Source: Micromonospora sp. PLK6-60
GTDB lineage: Bacteria > Actinomycetota > Actinomycetes > Mycobacteriales > Micromonosporaceae
Assembly: GCF_019890675.1 (NCBI RefSeq)
Contig: NZ_JAIOAA010000001.1
Location: 186,001 to 250,000 of the forward strand
Direction: 5' to 3'
Length of the DNA stretch: 64,000 nucleotides
Shown here one piece after another: positions 1 to 8,620 of this stretch. The notes under the pieces were generated by a model, which had not been told where the DNA came from, did no database searches, and saw only the letters and a program-made list of their open reading frames with translations. Every line of letters begins with the position of its first letter. Position 1 is the first letter of the stretch. Position numbers and translations under genes: made by a program.

Positions 1-1243
1 TCCAGGTGGACTCGGTGAAGCCCAGGTGGTAGGTCCAGTCGTGCATCCGGTTGTGCATGGCGAACAGGTTCGCCCGCGCCGCGTCGATGTCGTTGGCCCG
101 CGGCGAGGTGAAGGTGTCCGGGTGGCAGGACTCCTCGTACCACTGGTTGGTCCACGGGTAGGTGTAGTTGCGGTCCGGCCGGGGCGTCGCCGACTCGGTG
201 CCCACGCTGTACGGGTCGTTGCTGAACCAGTTGTGCACGGCGATCGCGTTGTTGCCCCGGGTGGTGTGCGTCGACGTGCCGGTGGCCGGGTCGACGTCCC
301 AGGCGAGCGGGGAGGCCGCCGTGCCGACCACCTCGGCGCAGCCCGCGCCGGCCTGGAAGCACCAGCGGGACCGGGTGTCGACCGTGGCGTGGTTGGTGGG
401 CGGGGTGTTCGGGAAGGCGTCCCAGCGCGGGTTGTCGGCGTCGTGGTCGACCAGGTCCTCGCGGACCAGCACCGCGCCGTCGCGGGCGTCCACGTAGGTG
501 GAGTAGGCGACGGGTTCGCCACCGCGCAGGTCCGCCCCGAGCACCACCTCGTAGGCGGCGCGGGCGCCCCGGTCGGCGGTGGGCACCGCGACCAGCGCGG
601 TCCGCAGCACCGTCGCGCCGGTCAGCCCCGAGTCGGCGACGGCGCGTTCCCGGGCCTGGGCCGCGGTGAGGGTGGCCGGCGCGGGGGCCGCCGCGTCCCG
701 GGCCAGCGAGGAGCTGACGTGCCAGACCGCCCCGGCGCGGACGCCGATGGCGACGATGCCGTCCACCGCCGCGGGCAGGTCACCGAAGCGCTGGCGCAGC
801 ACGACGGTGGCGCCCTGCCCCATCGGGGCCACGGTCAGTGTCTCCAGCGCGGTCACGCCGGCCTCGGTCAGCCCGAGCAGGTCACGGTTGGCCGCCAGGT
901 AGGCCCGGGCGGTGGCCTCGGGCGCGGTGGGCAGCCCGGTGGCCAGCGGGGCGCCGGTGGCGGTCAGGGTGGCCGGGGTGCCGAAGTCGGTCCAGCGGAC
1001 CCGGGCGCCGGCCTGGGCGGCCCGGTCGCGTTGGCGGGCGGTGGGGGCCAGCCGGCCGGTGCGGTTGTCGCGGCTGCCGGTCGCGGTCCGGTCGCCGGGC
1101 AGGTGGCCGGGGCCGGCCTCGGCCCGGGCGGGACGGTCCTCATCGGGTGGTGCTGCCTGGCCGGTGGCGCCGCCGGTCAGGACCAGCCCCGCCGCCAGCA
1201 GCAGCGCGGTGGTCCCGGCGAGCGCGCGGGTGGGTCTGCGCAC
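1..1243 (-). CDS. Secreted M36 (fungalysin-type) metallopeptidase, C-terminal part cut by window edge
   Basis: The reading frame is open from a GTG at 1243 to the window edge, giving about 414 residues. A GGAGAG ribosome binding site lies just upstream. The N-terminus (MRRPTRALAGTTALLLAAG) is a signal peptide ending near GQAA. A FTP/propeptide-like region follows, with segments such as GLPTAPEATARAYLAANRDLLG. The last visible residues contain NLFAMHNRMHDWTYHLGF, the N-terminal signature of fungalysin catalytic domains. The HExxH zinc motif is expected further downstream, outside the window. By family it is an extracellular zinc endopeptidase activated by propeptide cleavage. It is divergent from the helicase gene at 1423. 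The family call is good; activity cannot be judged without the catalytic part. Confidence 0.85.
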   Translation of the reverse strand, partial: MRRPTRALAGTTALLLAAGLVLTGGATGQAAPPDEDRPARAEAGPGHLPGDRTATGSRDNRTGRLAPTARQRDRAAQAGARVRWTDFGTPATLTATGAPLATGLPTAPEATARAYLAANRDLLGLTEAGVTALETLTVAPMGQGATVVLRQRFGDLPAAVDGIVAIGVRAGAVWHVSSSLARDAAAPAPATLTAAQARERAVADSGLTGATVLRTALVAVPTADRGARAAYEVVLGADLRGGEPVAYSTYVDARDGAVLVREDLVDHDADNPRWDAFPNTPPTNHATVDTRSRWCFQAGAGCAEVVGTAASPLAWDVDPATGTSTHTTRGNNAIAVHNWFSNDPYSVGTESATPRPDRNYTYPWTNQWYEESCHPDTFTSPRANDIDAARANLFAMHNRMHDWTYHLGFTESTW

Positions 1244-1422
1244 GGTCTCTCCTGTCGTCGAACAGCGATGTCCGTCTCTGCCATCCGACCAGTCGATCCG
1301 GCCCGCCGGCATGGGCCGAACATCTACAAATGCCCCAGCGGAGATGAATAGCCCCGGCCGGTGCGGGACGGCACCCGGCGCGGTCCGCGCGGCGTCCCGG
1401 CGTACGGCAGAATCGGCGGGCG

Positions 1423-4173
1423 ATGCAGCCGGCGACGATCCTGTCCGCGCTCGCCGACCTGGCCCCGGCCGGTGCCGAGCGGGTCTTCGACGTGTCCGGC
1501 CCGGGCCGTCCCCTGGTCTGGCTGCCCGCCCCGGACCGGGCGCCCCGCGACGCCCGGCTGGACCGGCTCGCCGCCCTGGACACCCTGCACCGCGACGAGC
1601 GGATCCTGCGCCGGGGGCTGGCCTTCGTGGTCGGTGGGGTGGACACCGACGCCGGGCGACGGCGGGTCCGCACGCCGCTGCTGACCCAGCCGGTGCGGCT
1701 GGAGCGGACGCTGCGCGGCTACCGGGTGGTCCCCGCCGGTGACCTGGAACTCACCGCGCTGATCGCCGACCGCGCGCTGGCCTCCCGGTTGGAGACCGCG
1801 CCGGGGCTGGCCGAGCCGGGCTGGCTGGGCGCGTCCGGCACCACGGCCTGGCTGCGGACGGCGGCGGAGGCGGCCGGGTTGGCGGTGGCCGAGGTCGCCG
1901 GGCGGGCGCCGGCCCGGATCGACGAGGGCCGGCTGGTCGGGATCACCGCCGCCGCGCTCTTCGTCAGCCGCGACGTGGTGGCCGGCGGGCTGCGCGACAC
2001 CCTGCTGAGCTGGGCGGGCCGGCCGGGGCTCGCGGACACCGCGCTGGCCCGGGTGTACGCCGACGCCGCACCGGACGTGGCCGGGCCGGCCGAGGACGGC
2101 GAGGTGCTGTCGCCGCTGCCGTTGAACGCGGCCCAGCGGGACGTGGTGCGGCGGGTCCGGACCGAGCCGCTGGTGGTGGTCTCCGGACCGCCCGGCACCG
2201 GCAAGAGCCACACCCTGGTCGCCGCCGCGCTGGACGTCGTGGACCGGGGCGGCTCGGTGCTGGTGGCGACCCGTTCGGTGCACGCGGCGGACGTGCTGGG
2301 CGAGCTGCTGCGCCGGCAGCCCGGCCCGACGCCGGTGCTGTTCGGGGACGCGGAGCGGCGCGAGGCGATCGCCGGGGAGCTGGCCGGTGGCGCGCCCGCC
2401 GGGCCGGACGACGAGCGGTTGCGGGCCGACGCGGCGGCGGTGGCCGCGGCCCGGGACCGGGTGGCGGCGATCCGGGCCGGCATCGCCGCGGCGCTGGAGG
2501 ATGAACGGTGCGCCGCCGAGCTGCCCACCTGGCAGCCGCTGCTGACCGCGCTCACCGCCGCCGCGCCCAGGCTGTTCGACCCGGGCGCCGACCTGCCGGC
2601 GGCCCGCGCCGCGCTGGCCGGGTCCGAGGCCGACGGGGACGGCTGGTGGCAGCGGTGGCGTCGGGGAAGGGCCCGCCGCCGGCTGGCCCGGCTGACCGGC
2701 GCCGCGGTGGACGTACCCGTGGATCGGCTGCGGTCGGCGGTGCGCGCGGCGACGGCGGTGCGGGCGGCGGCGCGGCTGGCCGCGACCGGCGGCGCCGACC
2801 TGGCCGCCGCCTGGCGGGCGCTGGTGGCGGCGGACGACGCGCTCGCCGTCGCGGTGGGCACGGCGATGCGGCACCGGGCGGCCGGCGCGCACCGGTGGGA
2901 CGGCCCGGCCCGGCGCAGCGCGGCGGCGCTCGGCGCGGCGCTGCGGGCCGGGCGCAACCGGCGGCGGGAACTGCTGGCCGACCTGGACGCCCCGGGGCTG
3001 GTCCGGGCGCTGCCGCTGTGGGTCGGCACGGTCACCGATGTGGAGGATCTGCTGCCTCCGGTGCCCGGCATGTTCGATCTGGTGGTGCTGGACGAGGCGG
3101 CGCACGTCGACCAGTTGCGGGCGGCGCCGGTGCTGGCCCGGGCCCGCCGGGCGCTGGTCGCCGGCGATCCGCGCCAGCTGCGGTTCGTCTCCTTCGTCGC
3201 CGACGTGGACGTCGCGGCCACCCTGCACCGGCACGGGCTGGCCACGCTGGCCGACCGGCTCGACGTGCGCCGCTCCAGCGCGTTCGACGTGGCGGCGGGG
3301 GCGGCGCCGGTGACCTGGCTCGGTGAGCACTACCGCTCCGCGCCGCACCTGATCGAGTTCTCCGCGCGGCGGTTCTACGCCGGGCGGCTGGAGCTGGTCA
3401 CCCGGCATCCGCGCAACGAGCGCGCCGACGTCATCGACGTGCTCCGGGTGGCCGGCGCGACGGTGGTCGACGGGGTGAACCGGGCCGAGGTGGACGCCGT
3501 GCTCGACCTGATCGGCAAGCTGGCCGACGACCCGCCGGGCGGGATCGCGGTCATCAGCCCGTTCCGGGGGCAGGCCGACGCGCTGGAGGCGGCGCTGCTG
3601 TCCGGCTACGACGCGGAGCAGATCGAACGGCTGGGGTTGCGCTCCGGCACCGTGCACGGCTTCCAGGGCAGCGAGGCGGAGCTGGTGATCGTCTCGCTCG
3701 GGCTGGTCGACGGCGACCCGCCGGCCCGGCACCGGTTCGTGGCCGAGCCCAACCTGTTCAACGTGCTGGTCACCCGGGCCCGCCGCCGGCTGACCGTGGT
3801 CACCTCGCTGAGCGCCGTCGAGGGCCTGGTCGGTGACTACCTCCGGTACGCCGAGCAGGGCCCGACGCCGCCGGCCACGGCGCCGGAGCCCGACGACGGC
3901 TGGGCGGGGCGGCTCGCCGCGGAGCTGCGCCGGCTGGGGCTGCCGGTGCGGGCCGGGTATCCGGTCGGGCGGTGGCGGGTGGACCTCTGCGTCGGCGACG
4001 GCGAGGCGGCCGTGGGGGTGATCTGCGCGGTGCACCCGGACGGGGTGGCCGCGCACCTGGCGCGGCAGCGGACCCTGCTGCGCGCCGGCTGGCGGCTGGC
4101 CGACGGCTTCCCCGGCCGCTGGGCCGACGATCCGGTGCGCGCGGCGTTGGAGGTGGCCTCCCGGATGGGCTGA
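1423..4173 (+). CDS. Superfamily 1 (Upf1/DNA2-like) helicase with C-terminal nuclease-like tail
   Basis: The 916-residue protein has Walker A GPPGTGKS at about residues 255-262 and Walker B/DEAAH box (VVLDEAAHVDQL) near 557. A later GDPRQLRF motif and the C-terminal helicase motifs HGFQGSEAE (near 745) and NVLVTRARRRL complete an AAA_11/AAA_12-type SF1 helicase. Residues 1-230 are a helicase-associated region of unknown role. After about residue 827 a compact tail (ELRRLGLPVRAGYPVGRWRVD, then LARQRTLLRAGWRL) has the pattern of the restriction-endonuclease-like domain found fused to such helicases, although the second catalytic acidic/lysine motif is not obvious. It is likely cytoplasmic, in DNA or RNA processing or defence. 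It is monocistronic and converges with the esterase gene at 4198. Confidence 0.85.
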   Translation: MQPATILSALADLAPAGAERVFDVSGPGRPLVWLPAPDRAPRDARLDRLAALDTLHRDERILRRGLAFVVGGVDTDAGRRRVRTPLLTQPVRLERTLRGYRVVPAGDLELTALIADRALASRLETAPGLAEPGWLGASGTTAWLRTAAEAAGLAVAEVAGRAPARIDEGRLVGITAAALFVSRDVVAGGLRDTLLSWAGRPGLADTALARVYADAAPDVAGPAEDGEVLSPLPLNAAQRDVVRRVRTEPLVVVSGPPGTGKSHTLVAAALDVVDRGGSVLVATRSVHAADVLGELLRRQPGPTPVLFGDAERREAIAGELAGGAPAGPDDERLRADAAAVAAARDRVAAIRAGIAAALEDERCAAELPTWQPLLTALTAAAPRLFDPGADLPAARAALAGSEADGDGWWQRWRRGRARRRLARLTGAAVDVPVDRLRSAVRAATAVRAAARLAATGGADLAAAWRALVAADDALAVAVGTAMRHRAAGAHRWDGPARRSAAALGAALRAGRNRRRELLADLDAPGLVRALPLWVGTVTDVEDLLPPVPGMFDLVVLDEAAHVDQLRAAPVLARARRALVAGDPRQLRFVSFVADVDVAATLHRHGLATLADRLDVRRSSAFDVAAGAAPVTWLGEHYRSAPHLIEFSARRFYAGRLELVTRHPRNERADVIDVLRVAGATVVDGVNRAEVDAVLDLIGKLADDPPGGIAVISPFRGQADALEAALLSGYDAEQIERLGLRSGTVHGFQGSEAELVIVSLGLVDGDPPARHRFVAEPNLFNVLVTRARRRLTVVTSLSAVEGLVGDYLRYAEQGPTPPATAPEPDDGWAGRLAAELRRLGLPVRAGYPVGRWRVDLCVGDGEAAVGVICAVHPDGVAAHLARQRTLLRAGWRLADGFPGRWADDPVRAALEVASRMG

Positions 4174-4187
4174 CACCCGCCCGGGTG
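4174..4187. terminator. Short bidirectional terminator-like hairpin
   Basis: CACCCG-cc-CGGGTG forms a 6-bp GC stem directly after the helicase stop codon, in the 24-bp gap between two convergent genes. The position fits a shared terminator. The stem is short, so confidence is limited. Confidence 0.4.
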
Positions 4188-4197
4188 CCCGGGGTGC

Positions 4198-5199
4198 TCA
4201 CCGGCGGGGATGGGCCAGGAAAAAGTCCCAGCTCAGGCCGCTGGCGTCCGGGCCGGTCGGGTCGCCGTACAGGCTGCACGAGCAACCGCCGGGGTAGACG
4301 TGGCCGGCCCCGTCGATCAGGTACTTCTCGATCAGCACCGTGCCGTCGGGACCGTGGTGCACCGAGCGGGTGTAGGTGCGACCGCCGGGGACCTGTCCGC
4401 GTTCGATTCGGCTCGGGGTGGCGGTGACGTCACCGTCGTCGAGCCCGTCGTAGGCGAGGTCGTCGGTCTGCGCCCACTGCCCGACGATCCGGTCGGCGGT
4501 GGCAGGCGCGACCACCGGGTCGGCGCCGCCCTGGAAGACCAGCACCGGCACCGGGCGGGCCCGGGCGCCCATCTCCCGCCAGGCGTCCAGCCCGGCCTGG
4601 TCGGGCGAGCGGAGGCGCAGCACGTCGCACTCGTACTCGCAGCCGGCGACGGTGGCCGCGGCGGCGTACAGGTCGGGGTACGTCACGGCCATGATCACCG
4701 ACATGACCCCGCCGGCCGAGACGCCGGTGACGTACGTGCGGGCCGGGTCGACGGTCCAGCGGGAGCGCACCAGCTCGGTGATGCCGGCGATGATCGACGG
4801 TTCGCCCCGGCCCCGGTGCTGGTTGCTCGACAGTGGCCAGTTCCAGCACTGGGCCGGGTTGGCGAGGGTGGACTGGTCGGGGAAGACGACCAGGAAGCCG
4901 CGCCGCTCGGCCAGCGCGCTGAACCCGGTCAGCACGTCGAAGCCGACGTCGTTCTCGGTGCACCCGTGCAGCGCCACCAGCAGTGGCATCGGGGTGCCGG
5001 GGCGGTAGCTCGAGGGCACGTAGCCGTGATAGTCGCGGATGCCGGCGAGGTTGGCGTAGCTGCCCGCGAACCAGGTGCCGGTGGCCGCCCGGGCGGGAAC
5101 GGCGGGGGCGGCGAGCAGGGCGAGCAGGACGGTGAGGGCGGTGGTGACGAGCCGGCGCGGTCGGGACGGGACGCGCCGGGCGGGGACCGGATCGGGCAT
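4198..5199 (-). CDS. Secreted PHB-depolymerase/feruloyl-esterase family hydrolase (LpqC-like)
   Basis: The 333-residue product begins at the ATG at 5199, which has AGAGGAG upstream; an earlier ATG at 5265 would include the operator region and is rejected. The signal peptide runs through LVTTALTVLLALLAAPAVPARAA. The mature part shows the oxyanion HGCTEND motif, the nucleophile elbow GVSAGGVMS, and a C-terminal DGAGHVYPGG with the likely catalytic His. This is the pattern of the Esterase_phb family, which acts outside the cell on polyesters or aromatic esters. It is divergent from a TetR, hydrolase and acyl-CoA ligase operon and shares its operator region. That suggests the ester is cleaved outside and the acid activated inside. 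The exact substrate is unknown. Confidence 0.88.
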   Translation of the reverse strand: MPDPVPARRVPSRPRRLVTTALTVLLALLAAPAVPARAATGTWFAGSYANLAGIRDYHGYVPSSYRPGTPMPLLVALHGCTENDVGFDVLTGFSALAERRGFLVVFPDQSTLANPAQCWNWPLSSNQHRGRGEPSIIAGITELVRSRWTVDPARTYVTGVSAGGVMSVIMAVTYPDLYAAAATVAGCEYECDVLRLRSPDQAGLDAWREMGARARPVPVLVFQGGADPVVAPATADRIVGQWAQTDDLAYDGLDDGDVTATPSRIERGQVPGGRTYTRSVHHGPDGTVLIEKYLIDGAGHVYPGGCSCSLYGDPTGPDASGLSWDFFLAHPRR

Positions 5200-5231
5200 G
5201 GCCGTGACTCCTCTGCCGGGACGGATGGCTG

Positions 5232-5247
5232 CCAATCGATCGGTTGG
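5232..5247. promoter_or_regulatory. TetR-type operator 1 (CCAATCGATCGGTTGG)
   Basis: This 16-bp imperfect palindrome lies 33 bp upstream of the esterase start. It matches the second site at 5294-5309 in 15 of 16 positions. The two identical half-site arrangements in a divergent promoter next to a TetR gene indicate autoregulation plus control of the esterase. Confidence 0.7.
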
Positions 5248-5293
5248 AAAAGTGGCGGTGGTCACTATCCGCTCCGGTGGTCTACGGTGTCAA

Positions 5294-5309
5294 CCAATCG
5301 TTCGGTTGG
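5294..5309. promoter_or_regulatory. TetR-type operator 2 (CCAATCGTTCGGTTGG)
   Basis: Second copy of the operator palindrome, 62 bp centre to centre from the first and immediately upstream of the TetR gene's ribosome binding site GGAGGTGA (5313-5320). Binding here should block the regulator operon. Confidence 0.7.
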
Positions 5310-5328
5310 GGTGGAGGTGAGCGGACCG

Positions 5329-5994
5329 GTGACACAGCCGCCCTGGAACCCGCGCCGGCTCAGCGCGGTCGCCGCCGACCTGCCCGACGGGGTCACCCCG
5401 CCCGGCACCCGGGGCCGCATCCTGCACGCGGCGCTGCGGCTCTTCGCCGAGCGGGGCTTCTTCGGCGCCTCGATCCGCGACATCGCCCGCGAGGTCGGCA
5501 TCAACTCCGCCACCCTCTACGCCCACTACCCGGGCAAGGAGGACGTCCTCGCCGAGCTGGTCCGGCTCGGGCACGAGGAGCTGCTCACCCGCCTGCGGGC
5601 GGCGTCCGAGGCCGCCGCCGACGACCCGGCGGCGCAGTTCGCCGCGCTGGTCCGCGCCCAGGTCCTGGTGCACGCCGACTACCCCCTGCTGGCGCTGGTC
5701 GCCAACCAGGAGCTGCACGCCCTCACCCCGGACCGCGCCGCGCCCGCGCTGGCGCTGCGCGAGGACGCCCGCGCGCTGCTGCTGGCCGCCCTGCGCCGCG
5801 GCGCCGCCGAGGGCGTGTTCGACGTGGCCGACCTGACCCTCGCCGGCATCGCCGTCGGCAGCCTCGGCCTGCGCGTGGCGAACTGGTTCGGCCCCGACCA
5901 GCCGTACACCCGCGACCAGGTGGCCGACGCCTTCGTCGGCTTCGCCCTGCGGCTCGTCGGCGCCCACTCCCGACACTCCCTCCCGGAAGGCTGA
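5329..5994 (+). CDS. TetR/AcrR family transcriptional regulator
   Basis: The product has 221 residues. I chose the GTG at 5329 because a perfect GGAGGTGA lies 8 bases upstream; GTG 5317 is in frame but sits inside that site. The N-terminal HTH is clear: TRGRILHAALRLFAERGF, then ASIRDIAREVGINSATLYAHY. The C-terminal ligand domain is alpha-helical, with segments such as LALVANQELHALTPDRAAP. It heads an apparent operon with the alpha/beta hydrolase (3-bp gap) and an acyl-CoA ligase. It is expected to repress both itself and the divergent esterase through the paired palindromes. The ligand is probably the acid or acyl-CoA produced by the pathway, which is inference. Confidence 0.9.
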   Translation: MTQPPWNPRRLSAVAADLPDGVTPPGTRGRILHAALRLFAERGFFGASIRDIAREVGINSATLYAHYPGKEDVLAELVRLGHEELLTRLRAASEAAADDPAAQFAALVRAQVLVHADYPLLALVANQELHALTPDRAAPALALREDARALLLAALRRGAAEGVFDVADLTLAGIAVGSLGLRVANWFGPDQPYTRDQVADAFVGFALRLVGAHSRHSLPEG

Positions 5995-5997
5995 CCG

Positions 5998-6861
5998 ATG
6001 GAACAGGTGAAGGTGGCGGTGCCCGACGGCGCGCTGACCGCGCTCCGGTTCGGCACCGGCCCGAAGATCGCGATCGCCGCGCACGGCATCACCGCCTCCG
6101 GCATGGCGTTCCGGTCCGTCGCCCGGCACCTGCCCGACGACTGGACGCTGATCGCGCTCGACCTGCGCGGCCGGGGCGGCAGCAACGAGCTGCCCGGGCC
6201 GTACGGGATGTCCCGGCACGCCGAGGACATCTGCGCCGCCGCCGCGCAGTTCGGCCAGGGAGCGCCGGTCGCGCTGGTCGGCCAGTCCATGGGGGCGTAC
6301 GCGGCCCTGCGCGCCGCCGCCCGCCGACCGGAGCTGTTCACCCGGCTGGTCCTCGTCGACGGCGGCCTGCCGCTGCCGGTGCCCGGCGACGCCGACCTGG
6401 ACGCGATCCTCACCGCCACGCTCGGCCCGGCCATCGCCCGCCTCGACGAGACGTACCCGTCGGTGCAGGCGTACGTCGACTTCTTCCGGGCGCACCCGGC
6501 GCTGGCCGCCGAGTGGAACGACGACCTGACCGCGTACGTCCACTACGACGCGACCGGCCCCGAGGACGCGGTGCGGTCCCGGGTGAACGGCGCGGCGGTG
6601 CGCGAGGACGGCCGGGACCTGCTCGCCGAGGCGGCGTCGTTCGGCGACGACCTGCGGGCACTGACCGTGCCCACCGTGCTGCTGCACGCCCCGCGCGGCA
6701 TGTTCGGCCAGGAGCCCGGCATGCTGCCCGCGCCGCTGGTCACGCACTGGCGGGAGCAGGCCCCGCACCTGGTCACCGAGCTGGTCGACGCCAACCACTA
6801 CACGATCCTGATGACCGACGGGCCGGCCGCCGTGATCGTCCGCCACCTGACCGCCGGCTGA
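5998..6861 (+). CDS. Alpha/beta hydrolase
   Basis: A 287-residue cytoplasmic alpha/beta hydrolase without signal peptide. The segment AAHGITASGMAF carries the HG oxyanion motif, and GQSMGAYAALRAA is the nucleophile elbow with the catalytic Ser. The C-terminal LVDANHYTILM carries the catalytic His; an acidic residue after strand 6 would complete the triad. It lies 3 bp after the TetR stop and 10 bp before the acyl-CoA ligase, so co-transcription is very likely. It probably hydrolyses an ester or lactone intermediate imported after secreted-esterase action. The substrate cannot be read from sequence. Confidence 0.88.
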   Translation: MEQVKVAVPDGALTALRFGTGPKIAIAAHGITASGMAFRSVARHLPDDWTLIALDLRGRGGSNELPGPYGMSRHAEDICAAAAQFGQGAPVALVGQSMGAYAALRAAARRPELFTRLVLVDGGLPLPVPGDADLDAILTATLGPAIARLDETYPSVQAYVDFFRAHPALAAEWNDDLTAYVHYDATGPEDAVRSRVNGAAVREDGRDLLAEAASFGDDLRALTVPTVLLHAPRGMFGQEPGMLPAPLVTHWREQAPHLVTELVDANHYTILMTDGPAAVIVRHLTAG

Positions 6862-6871
6862 GGGGGCGACG

Positions 6872-8365
6872 ATGAGCAACCTCGCGTCGATCCTGACCCG
6901 TACGGCCGACCGGCACCCGGGGCGGCCCGCGCTGCGCCTCGCCGACCGCACGGTGACCTACGCGGAGCTGGACGAGGCGTCCGCCCGGTTCGCCGGCTAC
7001 CTCCGCGCGCGCGGGGTGCAGCCCGGCGACCGGGTGGCGCTGATGCTGCCGAACGTGCCGGAGTTCGCCACCGTCTACTACGGCATCCTGCGTGCCGGCG
7101 CGGTGGTGGTGCCGATGAACCCGCTGCTGCGCCCCCGGGAGGTCGACTACTACCTGGCCGACTCGGGCGCCACCGGCATCCTCGCCTGGCACACCACCGA
7201 GCAGGCCGGCGTCGACCGGTCCGACGCGGTCAGCATGGTGGTCGCCCCCGAGACGTTCACCGAGGCGCTCGCCGGGTACGCGCCGGTGACCGAGGTCGCC
7301 GAGCGGGCCGGCGCCGACACCGCCGTCATCCTCTACACCTCGGGCACCACCGGGCAGCCCAAGGGCGCCGAGCTCACCCACGACAACCTGCGGCGCAACG
7401 TCGAGGTCAGCACGGCGACCCTGCTGCGGCTGGGCCCCGACGACGTGGTCTTCGGCGCGCTGCCGCTGTTCCACTCCTTCGGCCAGACCATCGCGCTGAA
7501 CTGCGCGGTGGGCGCCGGCGCCTGCCTGACCCTGCTGCCCCGCTTCGACGCCGCCCAGGCGCTGGAGATCCTGGTCCGCGACCGGGTCACCCTCTTCGCC
7601 GGCGTACCCACCATGTACGCGGCGCTGCTCGCCGCGGCCGGGACGGACGAGCCGGACCTGTCGGCGCTGCGCACCTGCGTCTCCGGCGGGGCGGCCCTCC
7701 CCGTCGAGCTGCTGCGCCTGTTCGAGGAGAAGTTCGGCTGCGTGATCCTGGAGGGCTACGGCCTGTCGGAGACCTCGCCGGTCGCCTCGTTCAACCACCC
7801 CGACCGGCCGCGCAAGCCGGGCACCATCGGCACCCCGATCGAGGGCGTCGAGATGGACGTCCGCACCGCCGACGGCACGCCCGCACCGACCGGCGAGGTC
7901 GGTGAGATCGTGATCCGTGGGCACAACGTCATGAAGGGCTACTGGCAGCGGCCGGAGGCCACCGCCGAGTCGATCGTGGACGGCTGGTTCCGCACCGGTG
8001 ATCTGGGGGCGCGGGACGCCGACGGCTACTACCGGATCGTGGACCGGACGAAGGACCTGGTGATCCGGGGCGGGTTCAACGTCTACCCGCGCGAGGTGGA
8101 GGAGATCCTCTACGAGCACCCGGCGGTGGCCGAGGCGGCGGTGCTCGGCGCCCCGCACCCGACGCTGGGCGAGGAGGTCGTCGCCGTCGTCGCGCTGCGC
8201 CCCGGCGCCGCGGCCACCCCCGACGAGCTGCGCGAGCACGTCAAGGGGCAACTGGCCGCGTACAAGTACCCGCGCCAGGTGTGGATCGTGCCGGCCCTGC
8301 CCAAGGGCCCGACCGGCAAGATCCTCAAGCGCGCCATCGTGGTCCCGCCGCCGGACGCGGCCTGA
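6872..8365 (+). CDS. Acyl-CoA synthetase (AMP-dependent long-chain fatty-acid/aromatic-acid CoA ligase)
   Basis: The 497-residue ANL-superfamily enzyme has all core motifs: the A3 loop YTSGTTGQPKGAELTH, A5 GYGLSETSP, the A7/A8 hinge GWFRTGDLGARDADGYYRIV followed by RTKDLVIRGG, and the A10 lysine in PKGPTGKILKR. It activates a carboxylic acid with ATP to acyl-AMP and then acyl-CoA. As last gene of the TetR operon, followed by a strong hairpin, it is likely to activate the acid released by the secreted esterase and hydrolase. FadD-like versus aromatic-acid specificity is undecided. Confidence 0.92.
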   Translation: MSNLASILTRTADRHPGRPALRLADRTVTYAELDEASARFAGYLRARGVQPGDRVALMLPNVPEFATVYYGILRAGAVVVPMNPLLRPREVDYYLADSGATGILAWHTTEQAGVDRSDAVSMVVAPETFTEALAGYAPVTEVAERAGADTAVILYTSGTTGQPKGAELTHDNLRRNVEVSTATLLRLGPDDVVFGALPLFHSFGQTIALNCAVGAGACLTLLPRFDAAQALEILVRDRVTLFAGVPTMYAALLAAAGTDEPDLSALRTCVSGGAALPVELLRLFEEKFGCVILEGYGLSETSPVASFNHPDRPRKPGTIGTPIEGVEMDVRTADGTPAPTGEVGEIVIRGHNVMKGYWQRPEATAESIVDGWFRTGDLGARDADGYYRIVDRTKDLVIRGGFNVYPREVEEILYEHPAVAEAAVLGAPHPTLGEEVVAVVALRPGAAATPDELREHVKGQLAAYKYPRQVWIVPALPKGPTGKILKRAIVVPPPDAA

Positions 8366-8380
8366 CCCACACCGACACCC

Positions 8381-8413
8381 GTCGCGGGCGGCTCCGCACC
8401 AGCCGCCCGCGAC
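8381..8413 (+). terminator. Strong rho-independent-like hairpin after the acyl-CoA ligase
   Basis: Perfect 13-bp stem GTCGCGGGCGGCT with a 7-base loop, beginning 16 bp after the ligase stop. There is no T-run, as is usual in high-GC actinomycetes. The rest of the gap to 8620 shows no gene. Confidence 0.75.
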
Positions 8414-8620
8414 GGGGCACTCTCCCCCGGCGCCCCGGGGCGGACCCGTCTCGGCGGGCGTCGCAGGGCCGGGAACCCCGCGCCGCGCGGCGACCGGCCG
8501 GGCCGCCGGCCGGTTGCTACCGTGACCTGACCGGCCCGCACGCCGGCCGGCGATCCACCCCTCGTCGCACGACTGCCGCCCACGCCCCTCGCCGGGGTCG
8601 GACGGCACGGGAGGGGTGCC

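Noticed and set aside
26..1351. A 441-codon open frame on the plus strand
   Set aside because: It is antisense to the M36 metallopeptidase, whose minus-strand frame has a signal peptide and recognisable family motifs; the plus frame is a GC-bias shadow.
1324..4176. A 950-codon minus-strand open frame across the helicase
   Set aside because: Low-complexity His/Arg/Gln/Pro composition and no motifs; the plus-strand helicase explains the region.
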